DNA from: Cedecea neteri
GTDB lineage: Bacteria > Pseudomonadota > Gammaproteobacteria > Enterobacterales > Enterobacteriaceae
Assembly (NCBI RefSeq): GCF_000758305.1
Contig: NZ_CP009458.1
Span: 2,852,001-2,916,000, forward strand
Length of the DNA stretch: 64,000 bases
Direction of reading: 5' to 3'
Below the pieces are notes generated by a model. That model was given only the letters and a program-made list of their open reading frames with translations, was not told where the DNA came from and did not search any database. Shown in pieces: positions 51,623-60,900 of this stretch (its first letter is position 1; every line of letters starts with the position of its first letter). The position numbers were made by a program, and so were the translations under genes.

Positions 51623-53350
51623 TCAGCCCTCCTGAGCCAGCAGCGGGTTCACAAAGTCGAAGTAAATCACTGACGGATCGACGATGGTGTTTTCGTTATG
51701 GTCGTGCAGGTAGCAGAAGAAGTTCCCCTTCACGTTCCAGTGCGGGCTTTCCAGCACATAGTCGAGGCAGGTTTTATGCGTCACCTCGTCGCGCACGGCG
51801 CTAAGCGCGGTGCGAACACGGCTCATCAGGTTCACTTCGCTATCCAGCCCCGCAGCACCCAGCGCGGCGGTGACGGCGAAGGTCGAATTGACCAGCAGGT
51901 AGTAAGGGAAGTAGCGCAACAGTTGTTCGCGGGTAAAGACGTTTTCCGCCTGTGCTTCGCCAATCATGTCGAGCCAGCCGGCGGCATGCGGCATAAAGGC
52001 GCTGCCCTGGCAGTCACGGTAGATAAGCCCGACCGGCAGATCCTGCTGCATCTCCACCAGAATGTTTTGCTGGTGAGCCAGCAGCACCAGGCCGTAATCC
52101 GCTTCGGCGGTAAACAGCGGCTTCAGTACCTGCTGGCAATAGGCATCGACCCAGGCGTGTGCGGCCTGTTTCGGCGTGATCCCCAGGCGAGTGCTCAGGC
52201 GGTTCACGGCGGCAACCAGCAGGGAATCTCCTCCATCAGGGGCTGACTGGGTCAGGGAAACCAGCACGTTAGTCTGGCTCTGCGGCTGCTCAACCAGCAG
52301 GTTTTCGCGCAGGGCAAGCAGGCTTTCTTCCATGATGTTGCCGTGGAGATCACGCAGCCCGGCCCAGCCGTCTTCCTGCATCACGCGGAAGGTCGGGAAA
52401 CGGGCCTGCAGCGTTTGCCAGCGGTCAGTTTGCGCCAGACGTGCCAGGCGCATGCCGCGTTTAACTTCTTTCACCGACAGCGTGCGCACGGAGTTGGTCA
52501 GGCGCACGCTCAGGGAGAATTTGATCATGTCACGGCTGGTGGCGCAGTACAGCGAGCGTGAAGACGTGGTCGGTAACCACGGCGCGCCCGCCTCGCCTAA
52601 ATCTTTCACCAGCCCTTTAGCGACCAGTTGCTGGCACCAGTCCTGCTCTAGCAAATAGCCCGCCTGCCACGGATGCAGCGGGAACAGCCATTGGTTATCG
52701 CTCAGTTCACTCAGCAGCTGCGGCGCATTTTCAGCGGCAAAGCGCGTCAGGCGCTGCTGCAGATTGAGATGCAGACTTTCACCCGCCAGGTAGCTTTTAT
52801 CTACGGCAAACCAGCGCAGCGGGAAGTGGGGGGCGAAGTCAGGCAGGTAGCGCTCGGCTTCCTGCTGGTTAAACGGTTCGTGGGATTTCGGCGCCGGGTG
52901 GAAGGCGTGTCCCACCAGCAATGCCTGCTCGGCTTCACCAAAATTCAGCGCTTTTTCGCGCAGCCCATTCCAGTCATGACGGGCTTCAATCGCCTGCTGC
53001 GTGTGGGCATGGCTTTCCATTACGCGTTGATAAAACGCCTCGCAGCCTGTGGCCGGCAGCATTTGCTGGTGCTGGAGTTTGTCGACAATCAGCTGGGAAA
53101 GGGTGGCGAAATCTATCGGCTGGCTGCCGGTGGCATTGACCAGACGAGCCGGGAATTCGAAGCGGTGATGCTGGGTGGGGGAGAAGTAGGCCACCTTGAA
53201 GTGGAGCGCCTGCTGTTCCCCCAGGGGGATAATAAGTTCGGCTGGATGGCTGTCGGTCAGTCGCCAGTCGTTGGTTTCACGGACAAGGGAATTAAGAAAG
53301 CACTGTGCGGCCACATCCCAGGCCAGCGTTTTATTTGGCAAAGTCATCAT
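51623..53350 (-). CDS. iucA: N2-citryl-N6-acetyl-N6-hydroxylysine synthase IucA
   Basis: NIS-type synthetase that joins the first acetyl-hydroxylysine to citrate. It has 575 residues and is homologous to IucC in this operon. Motifs are GHAFHPAPKSHEPFNQQEAE, FPLHPWQAGYLLEQDW, RSLYCATSRDMIKFSLSVRL and LAHQQNILVEMQQDLPVGLI with YRDCQGS. I use the ATG at 53350, with a second ATG at 53347 and only a weak SD; an upstream in-frame ATG lies inside the Fur-controlled promoter. It is the first gene of iucABCD-iutA. Confidence 0.94.
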   Translation of the reverse strand: MMTLPNKTLAWDVAAQCFLNSLVRETNDWRLTDSHPAELIIPLGEQQALHFKVAYFSPTQHHRFEFPARLVNATGSQPIDFATLSQLIVDKLQHQQMLPATGCEAFYQRVMESHAHTQQAIEARHDWNGLREKALNFGEAEQALLVGHAFHPAPKSHEPFNQQEAERYLPDFAPHFPLRWFAVDKSYLAGESLHLNLQQRLTRFAAENAPQLLSELSDNQWLFPLHPWQAGYLLEQDWCQQLVAKGLVKDLGEAGAPWLPTTSSRSLYCATSRDMIKFSLSVRLTNSVRTLSVKEVKRGMRLARLAQTDRWQTLQARFPTFRVMQEDGWAGLRDLHGNIMEESLLALRENLLVEQPQSQTNVLVSLTQSAPDGGDSLLVAAVNRLSTRLGITPKQAAHAWVDAYCQQVLKPLFTAEADYGLVLLAHQQNILVEMQQDLPVGLIYRDCQGSAFMPHAAGWLDMIGEAQAENVFTREQLLRYFPYYLLVNSTFAVTAALGAAGLDSEVNLMSRVRTALSAVRDEVTHKTCLDYVLESPHWNVKGNFFCYLHDHNENTIVDPSVIYFDFVNPLLAQEG

Positions 53351-53381
53351 CAAACAGTTTCCACGCGTTATGATAATGCGA

Positions 53382-53410
53382 ATTCTGCCGATAACGTTTC
53401 TCATTATCAA
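53382..53410. promoter_or_regulatory. Fur box and promoter between iucA and the shiF-like gene
   Basis: GATAATGAGAAACGTTATC on the minus strand (53408-53390) matches the 19-base Fur consensus at 16 positions. It overlaps a promoter for iucA: TTGATA (53410-53405), 17 bases, CAGAAT (53387-53382). Further ATTATC-like repeats flank it. The gap is only 129 bases, so Fur probably controls both directions. Confidence 0.85.
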
Positions 53411-53479
53411 TAACAATTGTTAGAATAGATAAAATTAATTTTACAAATACGCACAATAACTCCACGGATTAGTAACATT

Positions 53480-54691
53480 TTGACATCGCTTGAACTGGCG
53501 GATTCGCCGCAAAAATCCCTTTCCTGTTGGCCACTTGCGCTGAGCGCCGGGCTGCTTGGCGTCGGGCAAAATGGCCTGCTGGTCGCTATCCCGGTGCTGG
53601 TGATGCAGACACATTTGAGCCTGTCCGTCTGGGCGGCATTGTTAACGCTTGGGTCGATGCTGTTTTTACCCTCCTCGCCGTGGTGGGGGAAACAGATTGC
53701 GCGCCTGGGCAGTAAGCCCGTGGTGCTTTGGGCACTCGGAGGCTATGGCGTAAGCTTTATGCTGCTGGGGCTTGGCTGCCTGCTGCTGGCCACGGATGCG
53801 GTCGCGGGTTATCTCGGATTGGGCATATTGATTGTGGCGCGGATTATCTACGGGTTGACCGTCTCGGCGATGGTTCCGGCCTGCCAGGTCTGGGCGCTGC
53901 AGCGTGCCGGGGAAGGAAAGCGCATGGCGGCGCTGGCCACGATCAGCTCCGGGCTGAGTAGCGGGCGCTTATTTGGCCCGCTTTGCGCCGCTGGCATGCT
54001 GGCGATTCACCCGCTGGCGCCGTTGGGACTTCTGATGATCGCCCCGTTGCTGGCGCTGGTGATGCTGTTACGGTTACCGGGTACACCGCCGCAGCCCGCA
54101 GCCGAACGTAAAAGCGCTCGCCTTCGCCCGGACTGCCTGCCTTATCTACTTTGTGCTTTGCTGCTTTCCGCCTCGGTCAGCCTGATGCAGCTGGGGCTTT
54201 CTCCGGCGCTTGCCCGCCAGTTTGCGACGGATACCGCCGCGATTAGCCATCAGGTAGCCTGGCTGCTGAGCCTGGCTGCGGTGGCCTCGCTCTCCGCGCA
54301 GTTCGGCGTGCTCCGGCCTCAGCGCCTGACGCCGATGGCGCTGCTGTTAAGCGCCGGACTGCTGATGATCGTCGGCCTGGCGATGATGATTTCTGTTCAG
54401 CTGTGGCTGTTTTACGTTGGCTGTGCGCTACTGTCGTTCGGGGCGGCGCTGGCGACCCCGGCCTATCAGCTGCTGCTGAACGACAAGCTTGCCGATGGTG
54501 CGGGGGCCGGCTGGGTGGCGACCAGCCATACCCTGGGCTACGGGCTTTGCGCCATGCTGGTGCCGCTGGTGTCTAAAACCGGGGCCGAGGCGGCGCTGAT
54601 TATGGTGGCCTTTTTAGCCGCCGTATTATTTACCGTGGTGTCTGGCGTTATCTGGCGCAGTCGCCACCGTTCACGTCATTCTGCAATTTAA
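53480..54691 (+). CDS. shiF: MFS transporter, ShiF-like
   Basis: A 403-residue 12-helix major facilitator protein, divergent from iucA exactly as shiF is in E. coli aerobactin loci. An MFS loop is seen in GKQIARLGSKPVVLWALGGY, with RIIYGLTVSAMVPACQVWAL and TPAYQLLLNDKLADGAGAGW further on. The start seems to be TTG at 53480, with a weak SD. Proteins of this group have been linked to aerobactin or precursor transport; the direction and substrate are inferred, not known. Confidence 0.85.
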   Translation: MTSLELADSPQKSLSCWPLALSAGLLGVGQNGLLVAIPVLVMQTHLSLSVWAALLTLGSMLFLPSSPWWGKQIARLGSKPVVLWALGGYGVSFMLLGLGCLLLATDAVAGYLGLGILIVARIIYGLTVSAMVPACQVWALQRAGEGKRMAALATISSGLSSGRLFGPLCAAGMLAIHPLAPLGLLMIAPLLALVMLLRLPGTPPQPAAERKSARLRPDCLPYLLCALLLSASVSLMQLGLSPALARQFATDTAAISHQVAWLLSLAAVASLSAQFGVLRPQRLTPMALLLSAGLLMIVGLAMMISVQLWLFYVGCALLSFGAALATPAYQLLLNDKLADGAGAGWVATSHTLGYGLCAMLVPLVSKTGAEAALIMVAFLAAVLFTVVSGVIWRSRHRSRHSAI

Positions 54692-54706
54692 GCGTAAGGA
54701 AAAGTT

Positions 54707-55597
54707 ATGGCTGGAGTTCAGGGCTATCGTCTGTTTAACGTTCAACTGGCGCGGAAAACGGCCGTGTCGCCTTCGCTGCTGAGTCTGGTGTTTAGCGGGC
54801 CTGATGTGGCGCAGATGAAATGTGACTCGCCGGATCAGCGTATTAAAATGCTGTTCCCCTCCGAAGACGGGACGCCGCCGTCACTGCCTGCCGAAGGGCA
54901 GTGGTACCAGATTGCCCAGGGGATGCCGAAGGAGAAGCGCCCGGTGATCCGTACCTATACGCTGCGCCATGTCGATCCTGCCCGGCAGGAAGTGACGGTG
55001 GAATTTGTCAGTCACGGCACCGAAGGACCGGCCTCCGCCTGGGCGATTAATTCTGTCCCCGGTGATGCTATCCAGATTGTGGCCCCCAACGCCGCCCACC
55101 CGGAAGACAGCGGCGGCTATGAGTGGACGCCGCCTGCCGGGCTGCGCAATGCGTTGATTATCGCTGATGAGACAGCTTTACCCGCCGCTCGCGGCATTCT
55201 GGAAATGCTGGCTCGCCAGGCTCAGCCACCAAAAATACAGGCCTTTTTTGAAGTGCCGGACGAAGGGGACTGCGTGGACTTAAGCGCCTATGGCTTCGCC
55301 GAGATCAACTGGCTGCCGCGCAAAACCGTCTCTGCCACCCACGGCGAATGCCTGATTCAGGCGGTGAAAATGCAGGCGAGGGTGCCGGAAAGCGGCCATC
55401 ACGAAGCCGTTCAGGAAGAGGCCGAAGGCGAACTGCTGTGGGATAAAGCCACCACCGGCAGCAACGAGTTTTACGGCTGGGTAGCGGCGGAGTCGACGGT
55501 GGTTAAGCTGCTGCGCCGCCATTTGATTGGTGAACGCGGCGTTGAGCATGAAGCGATTAACTTTATGGCCTATTGGGCGAAAGGGCGAGTTCGTTAG
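54707..55597 (+). CDS. Siderophore-interacting protein, probable ferric-siderophore reductase
   Basis: A 296-residue flavoprotein of the SIP family (ViuB/YqjH type). The FAD-binding N-terminal domain (about 1-125) has the flavin motif RTYTLR followed by VTVEFVSHGTEGPASAWAIN, and the C-terminal SIP domain has LIIADETALPAARGILEML and ends EHEAINFMAYWAKGRVR. Such enzymes reduce ferric siderophores with NAD(P)H or ferredoxin and free the iron in the cytoplasm. It starts 15 bases after the shiF-like stop behind TAAGGA, so it is likely co-transcribed and Fur-controlled. The classic shiF-iucABCD-iutA locus has no such gene. Confidence 0.87.
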   Translation: MAGVQGYRLFNVQLARKTAVSPSLLSLVFSGPDVAQMKCDSPDQRIKMLFPSEDGTPPSLPAEGQWYQIAQGMPKEKRPVIRTYTLRHVDPARQEVTVEFVSHGTEGPASAWAINSVPGDAIQIVAPNAAHPEDSGGYEWTPPAGLRNALIIADETALPAARGILEMLARQAQPPKIQAFFEVPDEGDCVDLSAYGFAEINWLPRKTVSATHGECLIQAVKMQARVPESGHHEAVQEEAEGELLWDKATTGSNEFYGWVAAESTVVKLLRRHLIGERGVEHEAINFMAYWAKGRVR

Positions 55598-55602
55598 TAA
55601 AA

Positions 55603-55621
55603 GGGCGGCCATTGGCCGCCC
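55603..55621 (-). terminator. Terminator after comR
   Basis: GGGCGGCC-ATT-GGCCGCCC (55603-55621) followed on the minus strand by TTTT. On the plus strand no T run follows, so it mainly serves comR. Confidence 0.75.
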
Positions 55622-55626
55622 GATAA

Positions 55627-56262
55627 TCAGATCTTCTTCAACTGCGGCATTAACATCACCGTGGTTTTCACAATCTGCATTAACTCTTCATAGCTGGCGT
55701 TCTCGCGGGCGCTGACCGACATCCCCTGAATGATGCAGCACAGGTATTTCGCCAGGCAGCGAATATTGCGCTCCGCCGGGATCTCGCCTTTTTGCTGGCG
55801 CATTTCAAGGAAACGCACCAGCGTTTGTTCCTGCACGGCATGGCGGGCTTTTATCGTCGCGGCGATGTCTTCCGACGACGCGGCCAGCACGGATGAGGTG
55901 CAAATGATAAAGCAACCAGCGGGCGTGCTCTTATCGGTAAAGCATTGCGCAACCGCGGAAAGATAGTTCTCCAGCGCGGCTTCCATGGTCTGCTCCTCAC
56001 AAAACAGGCAGGCCTCGTGCTTAGCCGCAAAGCGCGCGATATAGCGATCCAGCACCGCGCGGAACAGCCCTTCTTTGTTGATGAACTCCGCATAGAGCGT
56101 TGGGGCTTTTGCCCCGGTGGCTTCTACCAGATGCGCCATGGATGTTGCTTCATAGCCATGCTGCCAGAAGAGTGTCATGGCCTTGTCGAGTGCTGCTTCC
56201 CTGTCAAACACCTTTGGACGGCCACGGCTTTTTTTGCTGCAACTTAATGTCTCGGTTGCCAT
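55627..56262 (-). CDS. comR: TetR-family copper-responsive repressor ComR
   Basis: Repressor of the adjacent bhsA (comC) gene, relieved by copper in E. coli. It has 211 residues (E. coli 210). The DNA-binding HTH is in AALDKAMTLFWQHGYEATSM and HLVEATGAKAPTLYAEFINK (about residues 24-65), nearly identical to E. coli. The C-terminal ligand domain contains CxxCEEQT-like Cys residues and PAGCFIICTSSVL. It lies divergent from bhsA with a 247-base gap. Its place beyond the aerobactin genes marks the return to core order. Confidence 0.93.
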   Translation of the reverse strand: MATETLSCSKKSRGRPKVFDREAALDKAMTLFWQHGYEATSMAHLVEATGAKAPTLYAEFINKEGLFRAVLDRYIARFAAKHEACLFCEEQTMEAALENYLSAVAQCFTDKSTPAGCFIICTSSVLAASSEDIAATIKARHAVQEQTLVRFLEMRQQKGEIPAERNIRCLAKYLCCIIQGMSVSARENASYEELMQIVKTTVMLMPQLKKI

Positions 56263-56414
56263 ACCTGCCGTTTAACCTCTGTCTAATTAGTGAACACTTA
56301 TTATAAAAATAATCGGCGGCGGTAGCCAGCGCCATGTTATGAAAAATAATTATTTCTTATCACAATGAAAAATAGCGTTTTTTTTAATTAATTAACGGTC
56401 GTTATTAAAATGTG

Positions 56415-56444
56415 TTGACGCGTGATGTAGATCACGTTTATGAT
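56415..56444 (+). promoter_or_regulatory. bhsA promoter with an embedded palindrome
   Basis: TTGACG (56415-56420), an 18-base spacer and TATGAT (56439-56444). The spacer begins CGTGATGTAGATCACG (56421-56436), which fits the CRP pattern GTGA-N6-TCAC. Just downstream CGTTAA and TTAACG (within about 56457-56480) form another inverted repeat. One of these may be the ComR operator. Confidence 0.7.
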
Positions 56445-56509
56445 TTAGTTATCGATCGTTAACTAATTAAGTTTAACGACCTAACATTCACCTGCTTAGG
56501 ACCTGAATC

Positions 56510-56767
56510 ATGAAAACCTTAACTACGCTGTTCGCTGCCGCCGTCATTAGCTCACTCTCATTTGCAAGCTTTGCGGCTGTAGAAGTCTCCGCCACGCCTG
56601 CCGGCCAGCAAAAAGTCGGCACTATCAGCGCCGATGCGGGCAGCAACCTCTCTTCCCTGGAAGAACAGTTGGCCGCGAAGGCCGATGCAATGGGCGCTAA
56701 ATCGTTCCGTATTACCTCCGTTAACGGTCCGAACACCCTGCACGGTACTGCCGTCATCTATAAATAA
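56510..56767 (+). CDS. bhsA: Stress-induced outer-membrane protein BhsA
   Basis: An 85-residue YhcN/BhsA-family protein; in E. coli it lowers copper permeability of the outer membrane and responds to several stresses and biofilm growth. A signal peptide (TTLFAAAVISSLSFASFA) ends near residue 22. The mature part VEVSATPAGQQKVGTISADA and FRITSVNGPNTLHGTAVIYK is typical of the family. It is divergent from comR and followed by a two-way terminator. Confidence 0.95.
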   Translation: MKTLTTLFAAAVISSLSFASFAAVEVSATPAGQQKVGTISADAGSNLSSLEEQLAAKADAMGAKSFRITSVNGPNTLHGTAVIYK

Positions 56768-56822
56768 GCCAGACGTTAACCCTCAATACGTTTGACCTTA
56801 TTCGTTATATGCCACTGCAAGC

Positions 56823-56855
56823 AAAAGGCCCTGTCTTTCGACAGGGCCTTTTTTT
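56823..56855. terminator. Two-way terminator between bhsA and ldtC
   Basis: AAGGCCCTGTC-TTTC-GACAGGGCCTT (56825-56850), with T's after it on the plus strand and AAAA before it, so it serves both convergent genes. Confidence 0.93.
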
Positions 56856-56872
56856 ACGTCTAAAACCTGAAC

Positions 56873-57847
56873 TTAGATTTCGTTTGCTGGCTGGTCGGCC
56901 GCATGGGCATTGACGTTGACCGGCATCCCGGAACGATGCTCCATGGCCTGTTCCATCACCTGCGCATCGGTTTTAGGTGCATTGCGGAACTGCGTCATCT
57001 GCTCGTTCAGCACAATCGGCAGGACTTTCGGGTCGTCATCAATCGCTTTGGACAGCGGCTGGTGAACTTCAACCAGGCGGGAGCCGTCCGGCTCAACGGA
57101 AGCTTTGATTGGCGTGTTGATGATGCGAACCGAAGTGCCGACCGGAACCGTGTTAAACAGCGCTTTAATATCGCCGTCGCGCAGGCGGATACAGCCGGAG
57201 CTGACGCGCATACCGATGCCGAAGTCGGCGTTGGTGCCGTGCAGCAGGTACACGCCGCCGAACGCCGCCAGGCGAATCGCGTGGTGCCCCATCGGGTTAT
57301 CCGGCCCGGCAGGAACTACGGCCGGGAGCTTGATCCCTTGCGCCAGATAACGCGCACGAATATTGGCCGTTGGCGTCCAGGTCGGGTTAGCGCGTTTATC
57401 GGAGATTTTTGTCACCATTGTCGGCGTCAGCGTGTCGCCGCCCAACTGGCCAATACCAATCGGGTAAACGGTGACGCTGTTTTTCCCGGCAGGGAAGTAG
57501 TACAGGCGCAGTTCGGCAAGGTTAATCACAATGCCCTCGCGCGGGACGTCCGGCAGCAACATCTGGCGCGGGATGGTCAGCACGCTCCCGGCACGGGGAA
57601 CATAAGGATCCACGCCCGGGTTGGCCTGCAGCAATGCCAGGAAACCGACGTTGTATTTTTTGGCAATAGCCTCCAGTGAACCACCATCGTTTTCAACCTG
57701 ATGGAACAGGTTTTTGCCGATAAGGCGGCTGTTAGCGGCGGGAAGCGGATAATCGTTAGCGCTGGCGGGCAGCGCCATGGCCGCGGCACCCAGTAAGGCT
57801 GCGGCGGTAAACCAGCGGCGGAAAGACAAAGTACGCGATGCAAACAT
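56873..57847 (-). CDS. ldtC: L,D-transpeptidase LdtC
   Basis: Periplasmic L,D-transpeptidase that attaches Braun lipoprotein to peptidoglycan in E. coli (formerly ycfS). It has 324 residues (E. coli 320). A signal peptide ends near ALPASA, a LysM domain follows (FHQVENDGGSLEAIAKKYNV), and the YkuD domain has the catalytic Cys in GTNADFGIGMRVSSGCIRLR (His/Gly/Cys signature). It converges with bhsA. Confidence 0.95.
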   Translation of the reverse strand: MFASRTLSFRRWFTAAALLGAAAMALPASANDYPLPAANSRLIGKNLFHQVENDGGSLEAIAKKYNVGFLALLQANPGVDPYVPRAGSVLTIPRQMLLPDVPREGIVINLAELRLYYFPAGKNSVTVYPIGIGQLGGDTLTPTMVTKISDKRANPTWTPTANIRARYLAQGIKLPAVVPAGPDNPMGHHAIRLAAFGGVYLLHGTNADFGIGMRVSSGCIRLRDGDIKALFNTVPVGTSVRIINTPIKASVEPDGSRLVEVHQPLSKAIDDDPKVLPIVLNEQMTQFRNAPKTDAQVMEQAMEHRSGMPVNVNAHAADQPANEI

Positions 57848-57960
57848 AGCTTAAACCCTGCGATATTAATGGCTAATTTTTTAGGCAGATAAACGCCAAT
57901 TATCGCTGAGCTGCGTGTCGGGAAATCCTGGGGATTGCAAAGGATGTGTAAATGTCACAG

Positions 57961-57990
57961 AAAATTGCGCCTTACCGGGCGGTAAGGCGC
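57961..57990 (-). terminator. Rho-independent terminator after mfd
   Basis: A perfect 10-bp stem GCGCCTTACC/GGTAAGGCGC (57967-57976 with 57981-57990) with a GGGC loop, followed on the minus strand by AATTTT. Confidence 0.85.
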
Positions 57991-57997
57991 AGAGGCA

Positions 57998-60900
57998 TCA
58001 GGCCGCAGCGTTTTCCGCCAGGTTGCGCATAAAGTTACGCACCCATTCCATGCGCGTTTTCCGGTCCTCAAGCTCCTGGAAGAACTTCAGTCGGGTAGGG
58101 CCGTCCAGGCGGTAGTGCTGCGGCTGCTTCTGCAACAGGCCAATCAGCCACACCGGGTCAACGTGGTTTTTCTCCGCGAACTCGATGGTGCCGCCTTTTT
58201 CATTGCCTTCAATCTTACGCACGCCCAGCTTTTGTGCCTGCTGGCGCAGCGCGGCGATATCCAGCAGATTACGCGCCGCATCCGGCAGAAGGCCAAATCG
58301 GTCGATCAGCTCGACTTTCAGCTCGTCCAGTTCGTGCTCGCCTTTGGCGCTGGCGATGCGCTTATAGAATGACAGGCGCGTATTGACGTCGGGAATAAAA
58401 TCATCCGGCAGCAGGGCGGGCATCCGCAGCTCGACTTCCGTCTGGCTGTTGGTAAGGTCTTCCAGAGAAGGCTCTCGGCCCTCTTTCAGCGCATCGACGG
58501 CGTTTTCCAGCAGCTCCATGTAGAGCGAGAAGCCGATAGTTTCCATCTGCCCGCTCTGGTCTTCTCCCAGCAGCTCGCCCGCGCCGCGAATTTCCAGGTC
58601 GTGGGTGGCTAATGCGAACCCGGCACCTAAATCTTCCAGCGAGGCAATGGCCTCCAGGCGCTTTTGCGCGTCCGTGGTCATCGCTTTCGGATGTGGCGTC
58701 AGCAGCCAGGCATAGGCCTGGTGGTGAGAGCGCCCGACGCGGCCACGCAGCTGGTGAAGCTGCGCCAGACCAAAGTGGTCGGCCCGCTCAATAATAATGG
58801 TATTGGCGGTCGGAATATCGATCCCGGTTTCGATGATCGTGGTGCACACCAGTACGTTAAAACGCTGGTGGTGGAAATCGTTCATCACGCGTTCCAGCTC
58901 GCGCTCGCGCATTTGGCCGTGGCCGATGGCAATACGTGCTTCCGGCACGAGTTCCGCCAGGCGGTCGGCGGCTTTCTGGATATTTTCGACGTCGTTGTAG
59001 AGGTAATACACCTGGCCACCGCGCAGCACTTCACGCAAGATGGCTTCCCGCACCACAAGATTGTCGTACTCGCGCACGAAGGTTTTCACCGCCAGGCGGC
59101 GAGCCGGCGGCGTGGCGATAATCGACAAGTCACGCATGCCGCTCATTGCCATATTCAGGGTGCGCGGAATTGGCGTTGCGGTCAGCGTCAGAATGTCCAC
59201 GTCGGCGCGCATCGCTTTAATACGCTCTTTGTGGCGTACGCCGAAGCGGTGCTCTTCATCGACGATCAACAGCCCCAGATCGCGCCATTTCACGTCGGCC
59301 TGCAGCAGCTTATGGGTGCCGATCAGAATATCGATTTTCCCTTCGCTTGCCTGTTCCAGAATTTGCGTCTGCTCTTTGGCGCTGCGGAAGCGGGAGAGCA
59401 TCTCAATGCGCACCGGCCAGTTGGCGAAGCGGTCGCGGAAGTTGTCGTAGTGCTGCTGAGCCAGCAGGGTCGTCGGCACCAGCACCGCCACCTGCTTGTT
59501 GTTCTCCACCGCCAGGAATGCGGCGCGCATAGCTACTTCGGTTTTACCGAAGCCCACGTCGCCACACACTAATCTGTCCATCGCCAGCGGGCGACACATG
59601 TCGCTCAGCACGGCGTTGATGGCCTGGGCCTGATCCGGGGTAGTTTCAAACGGGAAGCTGTCGCAGAACAGCTGGTACTGCTCGCGATCGTGCTTAAAGG
59701 CAAAGCCTTCTTTGGCGGCGCGCATCGCATAGATATCCAGCAGCTCGGCGGCGACATCGCGCACTTTCTCCGCTGCCTTCTGTCGGGCGCGGGACCAGGC
59801 ATCGCTGCCCAGTTTGTGCAGCGGCGCATTTTCATCGGCACCGCCTGCGTAGCGGCTGATCAGGTGCAGGGACGAAACCGGGACGTAAAGTTTGGCGTCG
59901 CCCGCGTAGGTCAGCATCAGGTATTCGGCGGTAATGCCCCCGGCTTCCAGCGTGGTCAGTCCGGCGTAGCGGCCCACGCCGTGTTCCAGGTGAACCACCG
60001 GCTGGCCCGCATGCAGCTCGGCCAGGTTGCGGATCAGGGTGTCCGGGTTAATGGTGCGGCGGCTGTCCTGGCGACGGCGGCTGACGCGCTCGCCCAGCAG
60101 GTCGCTTTCGCAAATCAGCGCCCGGTTGCGCAGGGTATCTATAAAGCCGTGTTCGCTGGCACCAATCATCAGGTAGCGGCCAGTGCCTTCGGCTTCTTCC
60201 AGGCGGTAAATGCGTTTTGGTGCGATTTTGATGCGCCCGAGCAGTTCGCCCAACGCTTCACGGCGGCCTTCACTTTCGACCGAGAAAATCACCGGCCCGG
60301 TGAAGGACTCGAGGAACTTCCGCAGACTGTCCAGCGGGGCTTTTTGCTGAGCCTGCACGGCCAGATCCGGCAGCGGCTGGTAACCCAGGTTCACGTTGGC
60401 GGCTTTCTTCGCCAGCGAATCCGTTTTGAGCTGTACGCGCGGCCAGGCTTTCAGCTCGCTAAACAACGAGTCGGTTTTCAGCCACAGATCTTCCGGCGGC
60501 AGAAGCGGGCGCATAGGATCTACGCCGCGATTCTCAAAGCGCGCATTCGCGTCCAGCCAGAAGCGCTCGGCGCTGGCTTCCAGATCGCCGGTATTCACCA
60601 GCAGCGTGTTGGCCGGGAAATAGCTAAACAGCGTCGGCAGAGGTTCGCTGAAGAACAGCGGCTGCCAGTATTCGATCCCGGCAGGCAGCGTGCCTTTGCT
60701 CACCTGCTGGTAGATATGTTCGGCGTCACGCTTGACGTCAAACTTGTCGCGCCACTGGCTGCGGAACAGCTCAATGGCGTTCTTGTCGGTCGGGAATTCA
60801 TGGGCCGGCAGCAGATTGATGGCGTCCACTTCTTCCAGTGTGCGCTGGGAATCCACGTCGAAGACGCGCAGGCTGTCGATTTCATCGTCAAAGAAGTCAA

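Noticed and set aside
51698..52246. Open frame opposite iucA as a possible extra locus gene
   Set aside because: Antisense to a well-matched NIS synthetase gene; no independent evidence.
44109..55597. Mobile element or genomic island borders around the aerobactin genes
   Set aside because: I looked for integrase, transposase, tRNA, and direct or inverted repeats at both ends and saw none.
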